NCBI RefSeq assembly: GCF_000281955.1
Contig: NZ_AKKF01000239.1
Span: forward strand, 1-64,000
Source: Caulobacter sp. AP07
Lineage (GTDB): Bacteria > Pseudomonadota > Alphaproteobacteria > Caulobacterales > Caulobacteraceae
Length of the DNA stretch: 64,000 nt
Reading direction: 5' to 3'
The notes under the pieces are model-generated. The model was given only the letters and a program-made list of their open reading frames with translations, did no database searches and had not been told where the DNA came from. Every line of letters begins with the position of its first letter. The stretch's first letter is position 1. The position numbers and the translations under genes were made by a program. This document shows, one piece after another, positions 44,661 through 52,738 of this stretch.

Positions 44661-44764
44661 CTGGAGCACCCGGCCTGATTGCATCAGGCCAGGTGCTCCA
44701 GTTCTCCATTTCAACGCATTTTCTTCACGCGAACCGGCATCCACTTCGCTCGAAAATGCTCTAG
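44661..44764. repeat. Hairpin plus dispersed repeat at the end of the TonB receptor gene
   Basis: 44661-44679 and 44683-44701 form a 19-bp stem with one mismatch and a TGC loop. It is followed at about 44711-44764 by the sequence CGAACCGGCATCCACTTCGC ... GAAAATGCTCTAG, which I recall as a short dispersed repeat in many alphaproteobacteria. Its last bases overlap the stop codon of the receptor gene (44761-44763). It probably ends receptor transcription before the serine hydrolase gene. Confidence 0.65.
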
Positions 44765-47004
44765 TAGCGCGCCTTGAACTGGAAGCCCCAGTAGCCGCCG
44801 GGGGACTGGACGAAGTTGTGCACCAGGCCCGCCGAGAGCTGGCCGTTCACCAGATAGTAGCGCTGGTTGAAGACGTTCTTCCCGAACACCGCGACCTCGT
44901 ACTTGCCGCTTGGGTCGGTGACCGCCGCGCGCAGGTTCACCAGCGAGGCGTCGCCCGTGTAGAACTGCGGCGCGTTGGATGGCTGGCTGTAGGCCTTGTC
45001 GATCCACTGGTGCTCGGCCCGCAGCGCGACCGCATGGTCCTTCACGTCGAACTCGTAGTCGATGGAATGGAAGGAGGTGAACGCGTTGGCGCCGGCCAGC
45101 CGGTTGCCGCGATAGTTCACGCCGGCGACGATGTAGTCGCCGTATTCCGGCTTCTGGTAGGAAAGGGCGCTGGTCAAGGTCAGGCCCCGGACCGGCTTGA
45201 AGGTGATGTCGCTCTCGATCCCCCGGCTCTTCACCTTGCCCGACAGCAGCACCAGCGCGTTGTTGATCGTCGAGCGGGTCAGCAGGTTCTTGTAGTCGTA
45301 GGCGTAGGCGGCGAGGTTCACCCGCAGCTTTCGGTCGAACCATTCCGACTTGAGGCCGCCCTCGTAGCTCCAGACCTCTTCGGGCGCATAGGCCGGATCG
45401 GCCGGCCGGCCGGCGTCGAACCCGCCCGACTTGTAGCCGTTGGTCACGCTGAAATAGGCCAGCACGTCCGGCGTGAAACGGTAGTCGATGGCCACGCGCG
45501 GGGTCAGCTTGCTGAAGGTCTTGCCGCGATAGACGGTCCCGACGGTCGGCTGATAGACGCCCTTGCCGAGGATCGCGGTGAACGGGCTGGTGAGCGCGTT
45601 GGTGTTCACCTGCTGGTCGACCGAGTCGTAGGTGTAACGCAGCCCCGCCGTGACCTTCAGGCGTTCGGTCAGCGCGTAGTTCGCCTCGCCGAAGACCGCG
45701 GCGCTCTCGGTGACCTGGCGCTGGCTACGGGTCTGCGAGGCGCTGAGCGTGGGCGGCGCGCTGATGCCGAACAGGTTGAGCAGGCCGGCCTCGGCCGTGA
45801 TCGTCATGTCTTCCTTGGCCCGCTCGCGATAGTAGCTCGCGCCCGCCAGCCAGCTCAGCGGCCCGCCGCCGTTGGAGACCGCGCGGAACTCCTGGGAATA
45901 CTGCTGGAAGCCCTGCGGGTTCTGCTCGCGCAGCAGGCTGAGGCTGGTGCGGTCGGTGTCGGCGGTGACGAACCACTGGTCGTAGCGATAGCCGGTGATC
46001 GAGCTGAGGGTGGCCGCCTCCAGCGCCCAGTCGGCGCGCAGGCTCACCCCACGCGTCGCGACCTTGCGCAGGGTGTCGGCGTTCTGGGAGATCGGATCGT
46101 GGAAGCCCGGCGTGGTGTTGCCCTTCAGGGGCAAGCTGTTCTTCTGCTGCAGGCTGTCGCCGCGCAGGTTGCCGAGGTCGGCGCTGAGCAGGAAGGTCAG
46201 GTCGTCGCTGGCCAGGACCTTCACCTGTCCGCGAACCGCCACGGTCTTCTCCGCGCCGACATGGGTGCGCTTGTAGCTGTTCCAGTAGCGGGCGTCGGAG
46301 TCGTCATATTGCGCCGCGACGCGGGTCATCACCCGATCGGAGATCGGCAGGTTGACCACCCCGGTGATCTGCTTCTCGACCGGGCCCAGCTGCCCTTCGG
46401 CATAGGCCTCGAACTCGCCGACCGGCTTGCGGCTGACCACGGCGATCGCGCCGCCGATGGTGTTGCGGCCAAAGAGCGTCCCCTGCGGTCCCTTGGCCAC
46501 TTCGACCCGTTCGATGTCCAGCAGGGCCAGATTGTTGAGGCCGGGCCGGCCCATATAGATGTCGTCGATGAACACCGGGACCGCGGTCGAACCCTCCAGT
46601 GTCGTCCCGCCCGAGCCGATCCCGCGGACCTTGAACGCGCCGAACCGCATGCCCGGACCCGAGCCGGTCGTCAGGCCGGGCACATAGGTCCCCAGATCCT
46701 GAAGGTCCTTCATCGCGGCCTTCTCGACGATGGCGGGCGTCACCACCCCGATGGCGATCGGCACATCCTGCAGGCGCTGCTCGCGGCGCTGGGCGGTGAC
46801 GACGATCTCGTCGACGCTGGCCGCCGCCCCGGTCGCGTTCTGGGCCAGAGCGGCGGGCGCGGCGGCCAGGAGCGCCGACACGCTGGCGGCGGCGAACGCA
46901 GTCCACGTTGATGAATTCCGTACGCCACGGCCGATCCCCCTGTTTTTTGATCGCGGGTTTGTCCCGCCTGGAGGATGGGTAGGCGATGGAAAATTCTCTT
47001 GCAA
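44761..47004 (-). CDS. TonB-dependent receptor of the peptide cluster
   Basis: About 747 residues. Signal peptide AFAAASVSALLAAAPAALAQ, TonB box VDEIVVTAQRREQRLQDVP, plug with VEVAKGPQGTLFGRNTIGGAIAVVSRKP, and barrel ending GYWGFQFKARY. The only in-frame start before the signal peptide is TTG at 47004, with no ribosome site and lying inside a palindrome. Either the true start is unusual or a small frameshift has split off the first codons: a GTG at 46928 in another frame has a good AGGGGGAT site. Expected ligand is a peptide, judged by its neighbours. Confidence 0.88.
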   Translation of the reverse strand: MQENFPSPTHPPGGTNPRSKNRGIGRGVRNSSTWTAFAAASVSALLAAAPAALAQNATGAAASVDEIVVTAQRREQRLQDVPIAIGVVTPAIVEKAAMKDLQDLGTYVPGLTTGSGPGMRFGAFKVRGIGSGGTTLEGSTAVPVFIDDIYMGRPGLNNLALLDIERVEVAKGPQGTLFGRNTIGGAIAVVSRKPVGEFEAYAEGQLGPVEKQITGVVNLPISDRVMTRVAAQYDDSDARYWNSYKRTHVGAEKTVAVRGQVKVLASDDLTFLLSADLGNLRGDSLQQKNSLPLKGNTTPGFHDPISQNADTLRKVATRGVSLRADWALEAATLSSITGYRYDQWFVTADTDRTSLSLLREQNPQGFQQYSQEFRAVSNGGGPLSWLAGASYYRERAKEDMTITAEAGLLNLFGISAPPTLSASQTRSQRQVTESAAVFGEANYALTERLKVTAGLRYTYDSVDQQVNTNALTSPFTAILGKGVYQPTVGTVYRGKTFSKLTPRVAIDYRFTPDVLAYFSVTNGYKSGGFDAGRPADPAYAPEEVWSYEGGLKSEWFDRKLRVNLAAYAYDYKNLLTRSTINNALVLLSGKVKSRGIESDITFKPVRGLTLTSALSYQKPEYGDYIVAGVNYRGNRLAGANAFTSFHSIDYEFDVKDHAVALRAEHQWIDKAYSQPSNAPQFYTGDASLVNLRAAVTDPSGKYEVAVFGKNVFNQRYYLVNGQLSAGLVHNFVQSPGGYWGFQFKARY

Positions 47005-47013
47005 GAAAATTTT
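46990..47013. promoter_or_regulatory. 24-bp palindrome upstream of the TonB receptor
   Basis: AAAATTCTCTTG (46990-47001) and CAAGAAAATTTT (47002-47013) match as inverted halves at 11 of 12 positions. It contains the ATTCTCT motif seen before the other genes of the cluster and is the best candidate site for the XRE-cupin regulator encoded just upstream. Confidence 0.6.
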
Positions 47014-47115
47014 TCAACATAGGCGCGCTTGCAAGGTCAGCGTGCGGATGGAACGCCTTCCACCCTGGCGAATGGCGGCTGACCGGATCAGGCGGAGAGA
47101 CGCGGCGCGGCCGGC

Positions 47116-47706
47116 TCAGGCGTTCAGGTTGACCGAGACGATCCAGGCGTCGCCGTCGCCGACATTGAGGTAGGCGTGGCCCATTCGGCTGTCGATATAG
47201 ACGCCGTCGCCGACATTCAGCCTGCGCGGCTCATAGAACTCGGTATGGACCTCGACGACCCCCTGGACGACCAGGATGAACTCCTCGGCGTCGTGCCGCA
47301 GAAGATCGCCGAATTCCTCCAGCGACCGCGCCTTGCACTGGCAATGGATCGGCACCATCGCCTTGGCCCGCAGGTCATTGCACAGATATTTGTAATTGTA
47401 GTTCTGGGTCTCGACCAGGAGGCCCGATCCCTTGGGCGCCCAGCTGATCCGGGCCGACGGCTGGTTCCTCAGCGCCTCTTCCGGGGTTTCGGGAGACAGG
47501 AACTCCGAGAAGCTGACCTCGAACGCCTCGGCGATCTGCTGGATCCGGTCATAGTTGAGCGTCAACGCGCCGTGCTCGACCTTGGAGAGGGTCGACAGCG
47601 GAATGTCGGACTTCTCGCTCAGGACCGCCAGGCTCCATTTGCGCGACTTGCGAAGCGCCTTGATGCGGGGCCCCAGGGGACCGCTTCGCTTGCGACCGAC
47701 TTCCAT
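47116..47706 (-). CDS. XRE family regulator with C-terminal cupin domain
   Basis: A 196-residue regulator. Residues about 12-70 form the HTH (GPRIKALRKSRKWSLAVLSEKSDIPLSTLSKVEHGALTLNYDRIQQIAE); residues about 110-195 form a cupin_2 barrel (HDAEEFILVVQGVVEVHTEFYEPRRLNVGDGVYIDSRMGHAYLNVG) that would bind a small ligand, often an amino acid derivative. ATG at 47706 is the family start. It lies between the M81 peptidase and TonB receptor genes on the same strand and likely controls the whole cluster through ATTCTCT-type sites. Confidence 0.92.
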   Translation of the reverse strand: MEVGRKRSGPLGPRIKALRKSRKWSLAVLSEKSDIPLSTLSKVEHGALTLNYDRIQQIAEAFEVSFSEFLSPETPEEALRNQPSARISWAPKGSGLLVETQNYNYKYLCNDLRAKAMVPIHCQCKARSLEEFGDLLRHDAEEFILVVQGVVEVHTEFYEPRRLNVGDGVYIDSRMGHAYLNVGDGDAWIVSVNLNA

Positions 47707-47746
47707 GACTATCCCTCGGATGCTCCGGGCGGCGCCGAAGCGTAGA

Positions 47747-47817
47747 ATTCTCTCGTGGATAGCCCCCGCCGGTCGCGGCGTCAAAGTTCGACCACGCCGT
47801 TTCTGATCGGAGAGAAT
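47747..47817. promoter_or_regulatory. Inverted motif pair upstream of the XRE-cupin gene
   Basis: ATTCTCT (47747-47753) and its complement AGAGAAT (47811-47817) lie in the 121-base gap between the M81 gene stop and the XRE gene start. The same motif occurs at 46993, 49313, 49331 and 52539. This suggests the regulator controls its own gene. Confidence 0.45.
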
Positions 47818-47827
47818 GCGATCGGCG

Positions 47828-49291
47828 CTAGATCGACGCCGGCTCCCGGACCCGAGGCCAGTAGTCGGCGCTTCGCTTCTGAAATGGAATGGCGGCCATG
47901 TCGCCCATGATCGCCCCCGGCCCGGCGATGTGAAGGATCTCGGCCGAGATGGGCGCGAAGGCTGCGTAGAAGTGGTTGTAGGACTTGACCACCGCGATCC
48001 GCAGGGCGCCGATATCGAGGCCCAGTTCGGTGAACACCATCGGGCTGAACCCCTGCATCCGCCGCGCGCACAGGACCACGTGGATGTCGGCGCCCACGAT
48101 CTCGATCCAGGCCGCCGCCCCCAGGCTGACGATCTCCGCCGAGTAGGACGGGGTGCGCAGGTCCTGGCTCAGGCCGCGAACCTTGATCCGCAGATCGAGG
48201 GGCTGGCCCGACGCCGAGCAGGCCTTGCCGCCGACCCGCAGATCCAGTTCACCCCCGACGCCCGCCTCGTGGCAAAACCCGACCGCGACGGGATCCCAGA
48301 GCGGACCGAGGCACGCGCCGCCCATGCCGCGCTCCAGCAACCGGGCGAGCACATAGGTGGAATCCCCCGGCGCGCCCCCGCCCGTGTTGTCGGCGGTGTC
48401 GGCTAGGACCACCAGGCCGGGCGGCGCCGAAGCGACGCGATCGAGCGCCTCGTCGATCCCAAGCCCCCTGAAGGCGACGCGATCGCGCAGCGCCCAGAAA
48501 TCGGCGCCCAGCCGCCGCGCATGGGCCGCCGCGGCCGGCGCATCGCCGTCGGTGTAGACCAGAACCTTGGCGCTGTTGTCGGGCACGTCGCCCCACGGAA
48601 AGCCATGGGCCAGCGAAACCGACAGCACGTTCGGCTGGCGCTCCAGCCCGCTCATGCCGTCGACAAAGGCCCGCATGCTCGGCGTCTGGGTGAAGTACAG
48701 CCCCACCATGCCGCAGTCGTGCAGGCCAAGGACCGGCCGCACCTCGCCCGCGGCGGTGTCGACGACCAGGCGATAGAGCTCGCGCGCCCGATCGAGCCCG
48801 TCGGTATGGGGATACTCCTTGAAGGCGATCAGCAGGTCGGCGCCCCGCGCCATCGCCGGGCTGACGTGGCAATGCAGATCCAGTTCCGCGCCGATCGCCA
48901 CCGATGGGCCCACGATATCGCGCAGCCGGCCGATCAGATCGCCTTCGCAATCGTCATAGCCGTCGGCGACCATGGCTCCGTGGAGCAACAGCAGAACGGC
49001 GTCGAAAGGCCCCTGCTCGGCCGCGTCGCGCAGAATCTCGTCACGCAGCGCCTCGTAGACGGCGCGGACCGTCGGCCCGGCGGGCTGGGCGAAGGTGGCG
49101 ACGCTGTGGACGACCTCGTGGCCCTCGGCCCGGGCCAGTTCCTCCCACAGCAGCATCGGCGCGGTGACCACGCCGGGCGTCAGTCCCTCGCGACCACGCT
49201 GGATCCCGAACTCCTCGAACGCCGCCCACCCGGTGGGCATCGGCGAGAAGGTGTTCGTCTCGGTCATCAGGGCCGCGGTCAGGATGCGCAT
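47828..49291 (-). CDS. M81 family metallopeptidase (MlrC-like)
   Basis: A 487-residue zinc peptidase of the M81/DUF1485 family whose known member MlrC breaks linearised microcystin. Family motifs are all present: MRILTAALMTETNTFSPM at the N-terminus, LLLHGAMVADGYDDCEGDL, GAELDLHCHVS (usual form DLHGN), AFKEYPHTD, and LADTADNTGGGAPGDSTYVL. The frame is open far upstream, but ATG at 49291 fits the family start. No signal peptide, so it acts inside the cell. Divergent from an MFS carrier, with shared motif sites between. Substrate inferred as short, perhaps D-residue-containing peptides. Confidence 0.93.
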   Translation of the reverse strand: MRILTAALMTETNTFSPMPTGWAAFEEFGIQRGREGLTPGVVTAPMLLWEELARAEGHEVVHSVATFAQPAGPTVRAVYEALRDEILRDAAEQGPFDAVLLLLHGAMVADGYDDCEGDLIGRLRDIVGPSVAIGAELDLHCHVSPAMARGADLLIAFKEYPHTDGLDRARELYRLVVDTAAGEVRPVLGLHDCGMVGLYFTQTPSMRAFVDGMSGLERQPNVLSVSLAHGFPWGDVPDNSAKVLVYTDGDAPAAAAHARRLGADFWALRDRVAFRGLGIDEALDRVASAPPGLVVLADTADNTGGGAPGDSTYVLARLLERGMGGACLGPLWDPVAVGFCHEAGVGGELDLRVGGKACSASGQPLDLRIKVRGLSQDLRTPSYSAEIVSLGAAAWIEIVGADIHVVLCARRMQGFSPMVFTELGLDIGALRIAVVKSYNHFYAAFAPISAEILHIAGPGAIMGDMAAIPFQKRSADYWPRVREPASI

Positions 49292-49312
49292 GTCGGAACT
49301 CTTGGTCGAACA

Positions 49313-49348
49313 ATTTCTCTGAAACGGTGTATTTCTCTTATCGGAGAA
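49313..49348. promoter_or_regulatory. Motif cluster between M81 and MFS genes
   Basis: ATTTCTCT occurs at 49313-49320 and again at 49331-49338, and TTCTC..GAGAA forms an inverted repeat at 49333-49348. The position in the 102-base divergent promoter region suits control of both genes by one regulator. Confidence 0.5.
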
Positions 49349-49393
49349 GTTCAAGCGTGATACCGCGGAGCAAGGTCCGATCGCGGAGTTCGC

Positions 49394-50689
49394 ATGCCCA
49401 AAGACGCCTCCCCAGGCTACCCCACCCCGGCCAAGGCCTGGACCGCCCTGGCCGTCCTGGTCGGCGGCGTGCTGCTGGCCTTCGTGGATCGCCAGATCCT
49501 GTCGCTGCTGGTCGATCCGATCCGCGCCGACCTTCAGCTGACGGACACCCAGATCGGATTGTTGCAGGGCCCGGCCTTCGCCCTCTTCTACGCGGCCGCC
49601 GCCCTGCCGCTCGGCGCGATGGTGGATCGTCACAGCCGCCGCAACATCCTGGTCGGCGGCGTGCTGCTCTGGACCCTGGCGACCGCCCTGTGCGGCCTGG
49701 CGGTCGATTTCCCCACGCTGTTCGCTTGCCGGGTCGGCGTCGCCGTCGGCGAGGCCTGCCTCATCCCGGGCGTGCTGTCGTACCTGGGCGATGTGTTCTC
49801 GCCCCGACGCAAGCCCTATGCCTTCGCCGTCTACATGGTGGTGGTGCTGGTCGGCTCGAGCCTGTCGATCGCCGCCAGCGGCACGCTGATCAGCGCCGTC
49901 GAGTCGACCGGCTTCCATCTCGGCCCGGTGACGGAGTCCTGGCGCATCGCCTTCCTGCTGGTGGCCGCGCCCGGCCCGCTGGTCGCCCTGGCCTTCGCCG
50001 CGCTCGGCGAGCCCGCCCGCCAGGACCGCAGCCCCCAGGGCGACGTTCAGGACGGCCTGCCGCGCCAGCGCCTGATCACCCTGGCCTGGCTGGTTCCCGG
50101 GCTGGCCCTGGCGAGCGTGGCGTTTCAGATGACCCTGGCCTGGCTGCCCACCGTCCTGGTCCGCGAGCATGGCTGGTCCGGCGGCGAGGCGGGACGGGTG
50201 CTGGGGCTCAGCATCGCCGCCGTCAGCCTGGTCGTCGGCCTGGCGGCGGCGGTCGCGCCCGGGCTGGTGAAGCACCGCCATGGCTCGCTGCTCGCCTGGG
50301 CCGCCCTGACCATGCTGGCCGGCGCCCCGTTCGCGCTTCTGACCACCTCGCCCGCCCCGTTCTCGGCGGTGTTCGCCGCCACGGCCGCGGCGGGCTCGGG
50401 CCTGCTCGCCTACAGCCTCGCGCCCGTGCTGACCCAGGCCCTGGCCCCCAACCGCTACTGGGGGCGGACGGCGGCGGCCTTCAAGCTTGTCGAGTCCGTC
50501 GTCGTCGCGATCGGCGCGGTGGCCATCGGAGCCGGCTCGGACGCCATGGGCGCGGGCGGCCTGGCCAGGATGCTGGCCGGCATCGTCGGCGTGTCCCTGT
50601 CCCTGGGCGCCCTCTGCCTGCTTGTCGCCCGCGGCCGCCTGCGGCGGTCCTCCGCGGCGCCGTCCGAGCCGGCGCTCGAAACGCCCTAG
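49394..50689 (+). CDS. MFS transporter, spinster-like, of the peptide cluster
   Basis: A 431-residue carrier with 12 helices. AVLVGGVLLAFVDRQILSLLVDPIRADLQLTDTQIGLLQG is the N-terminal signature of spinster-type MFS proteins found beside TonB receptors and peptidases in alphaproteobacteria; LGAMVDRHSRRNILVGGVLL is the loop 2-3 motif. It likely moves the receptor's cargo from periplasm to cytoplasm, the role given to MlrD in mlr clusters. It converges on the asparaginase gene with one base between stops. Confidence 0.9.
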   Translation: MPKDASPGYPTPAKAWTALAVLVGGVLLAFVDRQILSLLVDPIRADLQLTDTQIGLLQGPAFALFYAAAALPLGAMVDRHSRRNILVGGVLLWTLATALCGLAVDFPTLFACRVGVAVGEACLIPGVLSYLGDVFSPRRKPYAFAVYMVVVLVGSSLSIAASGTLISAVESTGFHLGPVTESWRIAFLLVAAPGPLVALAFAALGEPARQDRSPQGDVQDGLPRQRLITLAWLVPGLALASVAFQMTLAWLPTVLVREHGWSGGEAGRVLGLSIAAVSLVVGLAAAVAPGLVKHRHGSLLAWAALTMLAGAPFALLTTSPAPFSAVFAATAAAGSGLLAYSLAPVLTQALAPNRYWGRTAAAFKLVESVVVAIGAVAIGAGSDAMGAGGLARMLAGIVGVSLSLGALCLLVARGRLRRSSAAPSEPALETP

Positions 50690-50690
50690 C

Positions 50691-51668
50691 TCAAACGCCG
50701 CGGAAGTGATCGAAGAAGGCGGCGACGGCGCGGCGGTCGGCCCCGCTCGAAACGAGCAAGGCGATGGCGATGCGCGCCTTCAAGGCGTCGAGCGTCCCCG
50801 CCGGGATCAGGCCGCGCGCGATGAGGTCCATCTCTCCGCCGACGTATCCGTAGGTCCGGTTCAGGGTCTCGCCGCCTTGCGTTCGCGCGGCGAAGACCAC
50901 GGGCTTGCTCGTGGCCACCGCCTCCAGCGCCTCGACGAGGTCGGCCGGGACATGTCCCCCGCCCGGCAGGCTGAGCACCAGGGCGTCGACCTCGTCGGAA
51001 GCGTAGCGGGCCAGAGCGCCGGCCTCGAAGCCTGAATAGACATGGACGATCGGGACATGGCTTCCCGCCCCGCCCCATCGCAACTCCGGCGACCGCCGCG
51101 CGGGCCGCAGCAGCAGGTGGACGCGATCCTCGACCACCGAGCCCAGCGGACCGAAGGGTTGCGAGGTGAAGGCGTTGAGGCTGCTGGTATGGGCCTTGCG
51201 CACCAGCATCGCCGCGTGGATCTCGTCGGCCAGCACGGCGAGCACGCCCAGGCCCCGGGCGCTGGGGCTGGCCGCGACGCGGCATGCGGCCCGCAGGTTG
51301 GCCGCGCCGTCCGCCCCCTCGGCGCCGAAGGTTCGCATGGCGCCCGTCAGGACGATCGGCGTATCGGTGCGCAGCAGCAGATCCAGGCAGCAGGCGGTCT
51401 CCTCCAGCGTGTCCGTCCCGTGCGCGATGATCACCCCGTCCACGTCGCGGGACTTGGCCAGGGCCGTCTGCGCCAGCAGCGCCATGTCGGCCAGGCTCAT
51501 GTTCGGGCTCGGCTTGGCGAAGACCTCGGTCACCTCGACGTCGATGGCGCCCCCGATGCGGGCGCCGAGCGCCTGACCGGATATCGATACGTCCGCGCCC
51601 CGCCCCTGATTGGTCATGGCGATCGTGCCGCCGGTCGTCAGCAGCGCGATCTTTCTGGGGGCGGTCAT
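50691..51668 (-). CDS. L-asparaginase/glutaminase family amidohydrolase
   Basis: A 325-residue enzyme with both catalytic Thr motifs: ALLTTGGTIAM near the N-terminus and IIAHGTDTLEETA. GAMRTFGAEGADGAANLRAA and LSLPGGGHVPADLVEAL are also conserved. ATG at 51668 is chosen because it directly precedes the first strand; in-frame ATGs at 51674 and 51689 are alternatives. No signal peptide. It follows the racemase gene closely and could release ammonia from Asn, D-Asn or beta-aspartyl compounds. Confidence 0.93.
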   Translation of the reverse strand: MTAPRKIALLTTGGTIAMTNQGRGADVSISGQALGARIGGAIDVEVTEVFAKPSPNMSLADMALLAQTALAKSRDVDGVIIAHGTDTLEETACCLDLLLRTDTPIVLTGAMRTFGAEGADGAANLRAACRVAASPSARGLGVLAVLADEIHAAMLVRKAHTSSLNAFTSQPFGPLGSVVEDRVHLLLRPARRSPELRWGGAGSHVPIVHVYSGFEAGALARYASDEVDALVLSLPGGGHVPADLVEALEAVATSKPVVFAARTQGGETLNRTYGYVGGEMDLIARGLIPAGTLDALKARIAIALLVSSGADRRAVAAFFDHFRGV

Positions 51669-51722
51669 AGGCATACGCAACAGATCCATGGGCGAAGGAA
51701 GCCGGCGGGAGGTCGACTGGGG

Positions 51723-52502
51723 TCAGGCGGCCTGGCCGCGGGCGATGGCGTCGATGGTCCGCAGGCAGGCGCGGGCCAGGGCGTCGGTCGTATCGATGCT
51801 CACCGCGCGCAGGGCGGGCGGGAAGTCGGGCGCCAACAGCGGCAGTTCGGTGCAGCCGAGGACGACCGCATCGCAGCCCGCGTCCAAAAGTTCGCGCACC
51901 TGGCCGATCACCGCCGGCAGCGCGCGGTCGAGCCGGCCGGCCTTGATGTCCTCGATGGCCCGCATCACCGCGGCCTGGTCGCGAGCCGTGCGCGTGGCGA
52001 TCCCATGGGCGTCCAGCCGCCGCTGGTAGATTCGCGCCTGCACCGTGCCGGTGGTGGCCAGCAGCCCGACGCTCCCGGGCAGCCGTCGCGCCTTCAGCTC
52101 GCTGGCGACGGCGTCGACGATGTGGACCAGGGTCAGGTCGGTGGAGGCCTGGAGCTCGTCGAACCAGTGGTGGGCGGTGTTGCAGGGGATCGCCGCGCAG
52201 CTCGCCCCCGCCCGGGCCAACATCGCCAACCCTTCGCGCATGGCGGGCAGCGGGCTCTCGCCATGACCGAGGATCGCGGCGGTGCGGTCCGGAACCTGCG
52301 ACGCCGAGAAGGTCAGGACCGGCCAATGGTCCTGGTCGACGTCAGCCGGGGTGTTCGCCTGCAGCTTGCCCAGGAAGTCCAAGGTCGCGGCCGGTCCCAT
52401 CCCGCCGAGCACGCCAATCAGGGTGCCGGCCGGTCGCCCGCCTTCGCCGCGCGCCGACCGACGCAACCCCGCGCGCGCGCCATGAACTTGGTGTGCCGGC
52501 AT
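51723..52502 (-). CDS. Aspartate/glutamate racemase family protein
   Basis: A 259-residue cofactor-independent racemase. LIGVLGGMGPAATLDFLGKL is the family start, and the two catalytic Cys lie in AAIPCNTAHHW and VVLGCTELPLL, so the enzyme should be active. ATG at 52502 leaves about 27 extra residues before the core; a later start is possible. The gene has a strong promoter (52534-52562) with an overlapping palindrome and is co-transcribed with the asparaginase. It would convert D- and L-Asp or Glu released from peptides. Confidence 0.92.
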   Translation of the reverse strand: MPAHQVHGARAGLRRSARGEGGRPAGTLIGVLGGMGPAATLDFLGKLQANTPADVDQDHWPVLTFSASQVPDRTAAILGHGESPLPAMREGLAMLARAGASCAAIPCNTAHHWFDELQASTDLTLVHIVDAVASELKARRLPGSVGLLATTGTVQARIYQRRLDAHGIATRTARDQAAVMRAIEDIKAGRLDRALPAVIGQVRELLDAGCDAVVLGCTELPLLAPDFPPALRAVSIDTTDALARACLRTIDAIARGQAA

Positions 52503-52531
52503 GCGGGGGCCATCTCCGAAAACTCTCTCCT

Positions 52532-52562
52532 GAGAATAATTCTCTAAACAGAAAAATGTCAA
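52532..52562 (-). promoter_or_regulatory. Promoter with overlapping operator for racemase-asparaginase
   Basis: On the minus strand TTGACA (52557-52562) and TTATTC (52534-52539) stand 17 bases apart, a good -35/-10 pair. The palindrome GAGAA-TAA-TTCTC (52532-52544) covers the -10 box and contains the cluster motif ATTCTCT (52539-52545), as expected for repression. Confidence 0.65.
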
Positions 52563-52738
52563 CGATGTTCGGCGCCGACCCGGGCCCGACACCTCGCGCG
52601 GCGCGGGGTTCGCCAAGTCTGCGTCGGCCGTCAGGCGCCATTTCGATTGCAACGGAGCCAGTCGCCCCGCGAGCCCCGCTTCACGGAGCCTGAACTTCTG
52701 AAACTTGCGATCCGCTATCGCCAGTATGCGCCCCAGCG

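Noticed and set aside
44818-46911. Long plus-strand frame opposite the second TonB receptor
   Set aside because: Antisense shadow; no domain or ribosome site.
43103-52502. True microcystin-degrading mlrABCD operon
   Set aside because: No MlrA-type CPBP membrane protease is present, and M81 peptidases occur in many bacteria without microcystin activity, so only an mlr-like peptide pathway is proposed.
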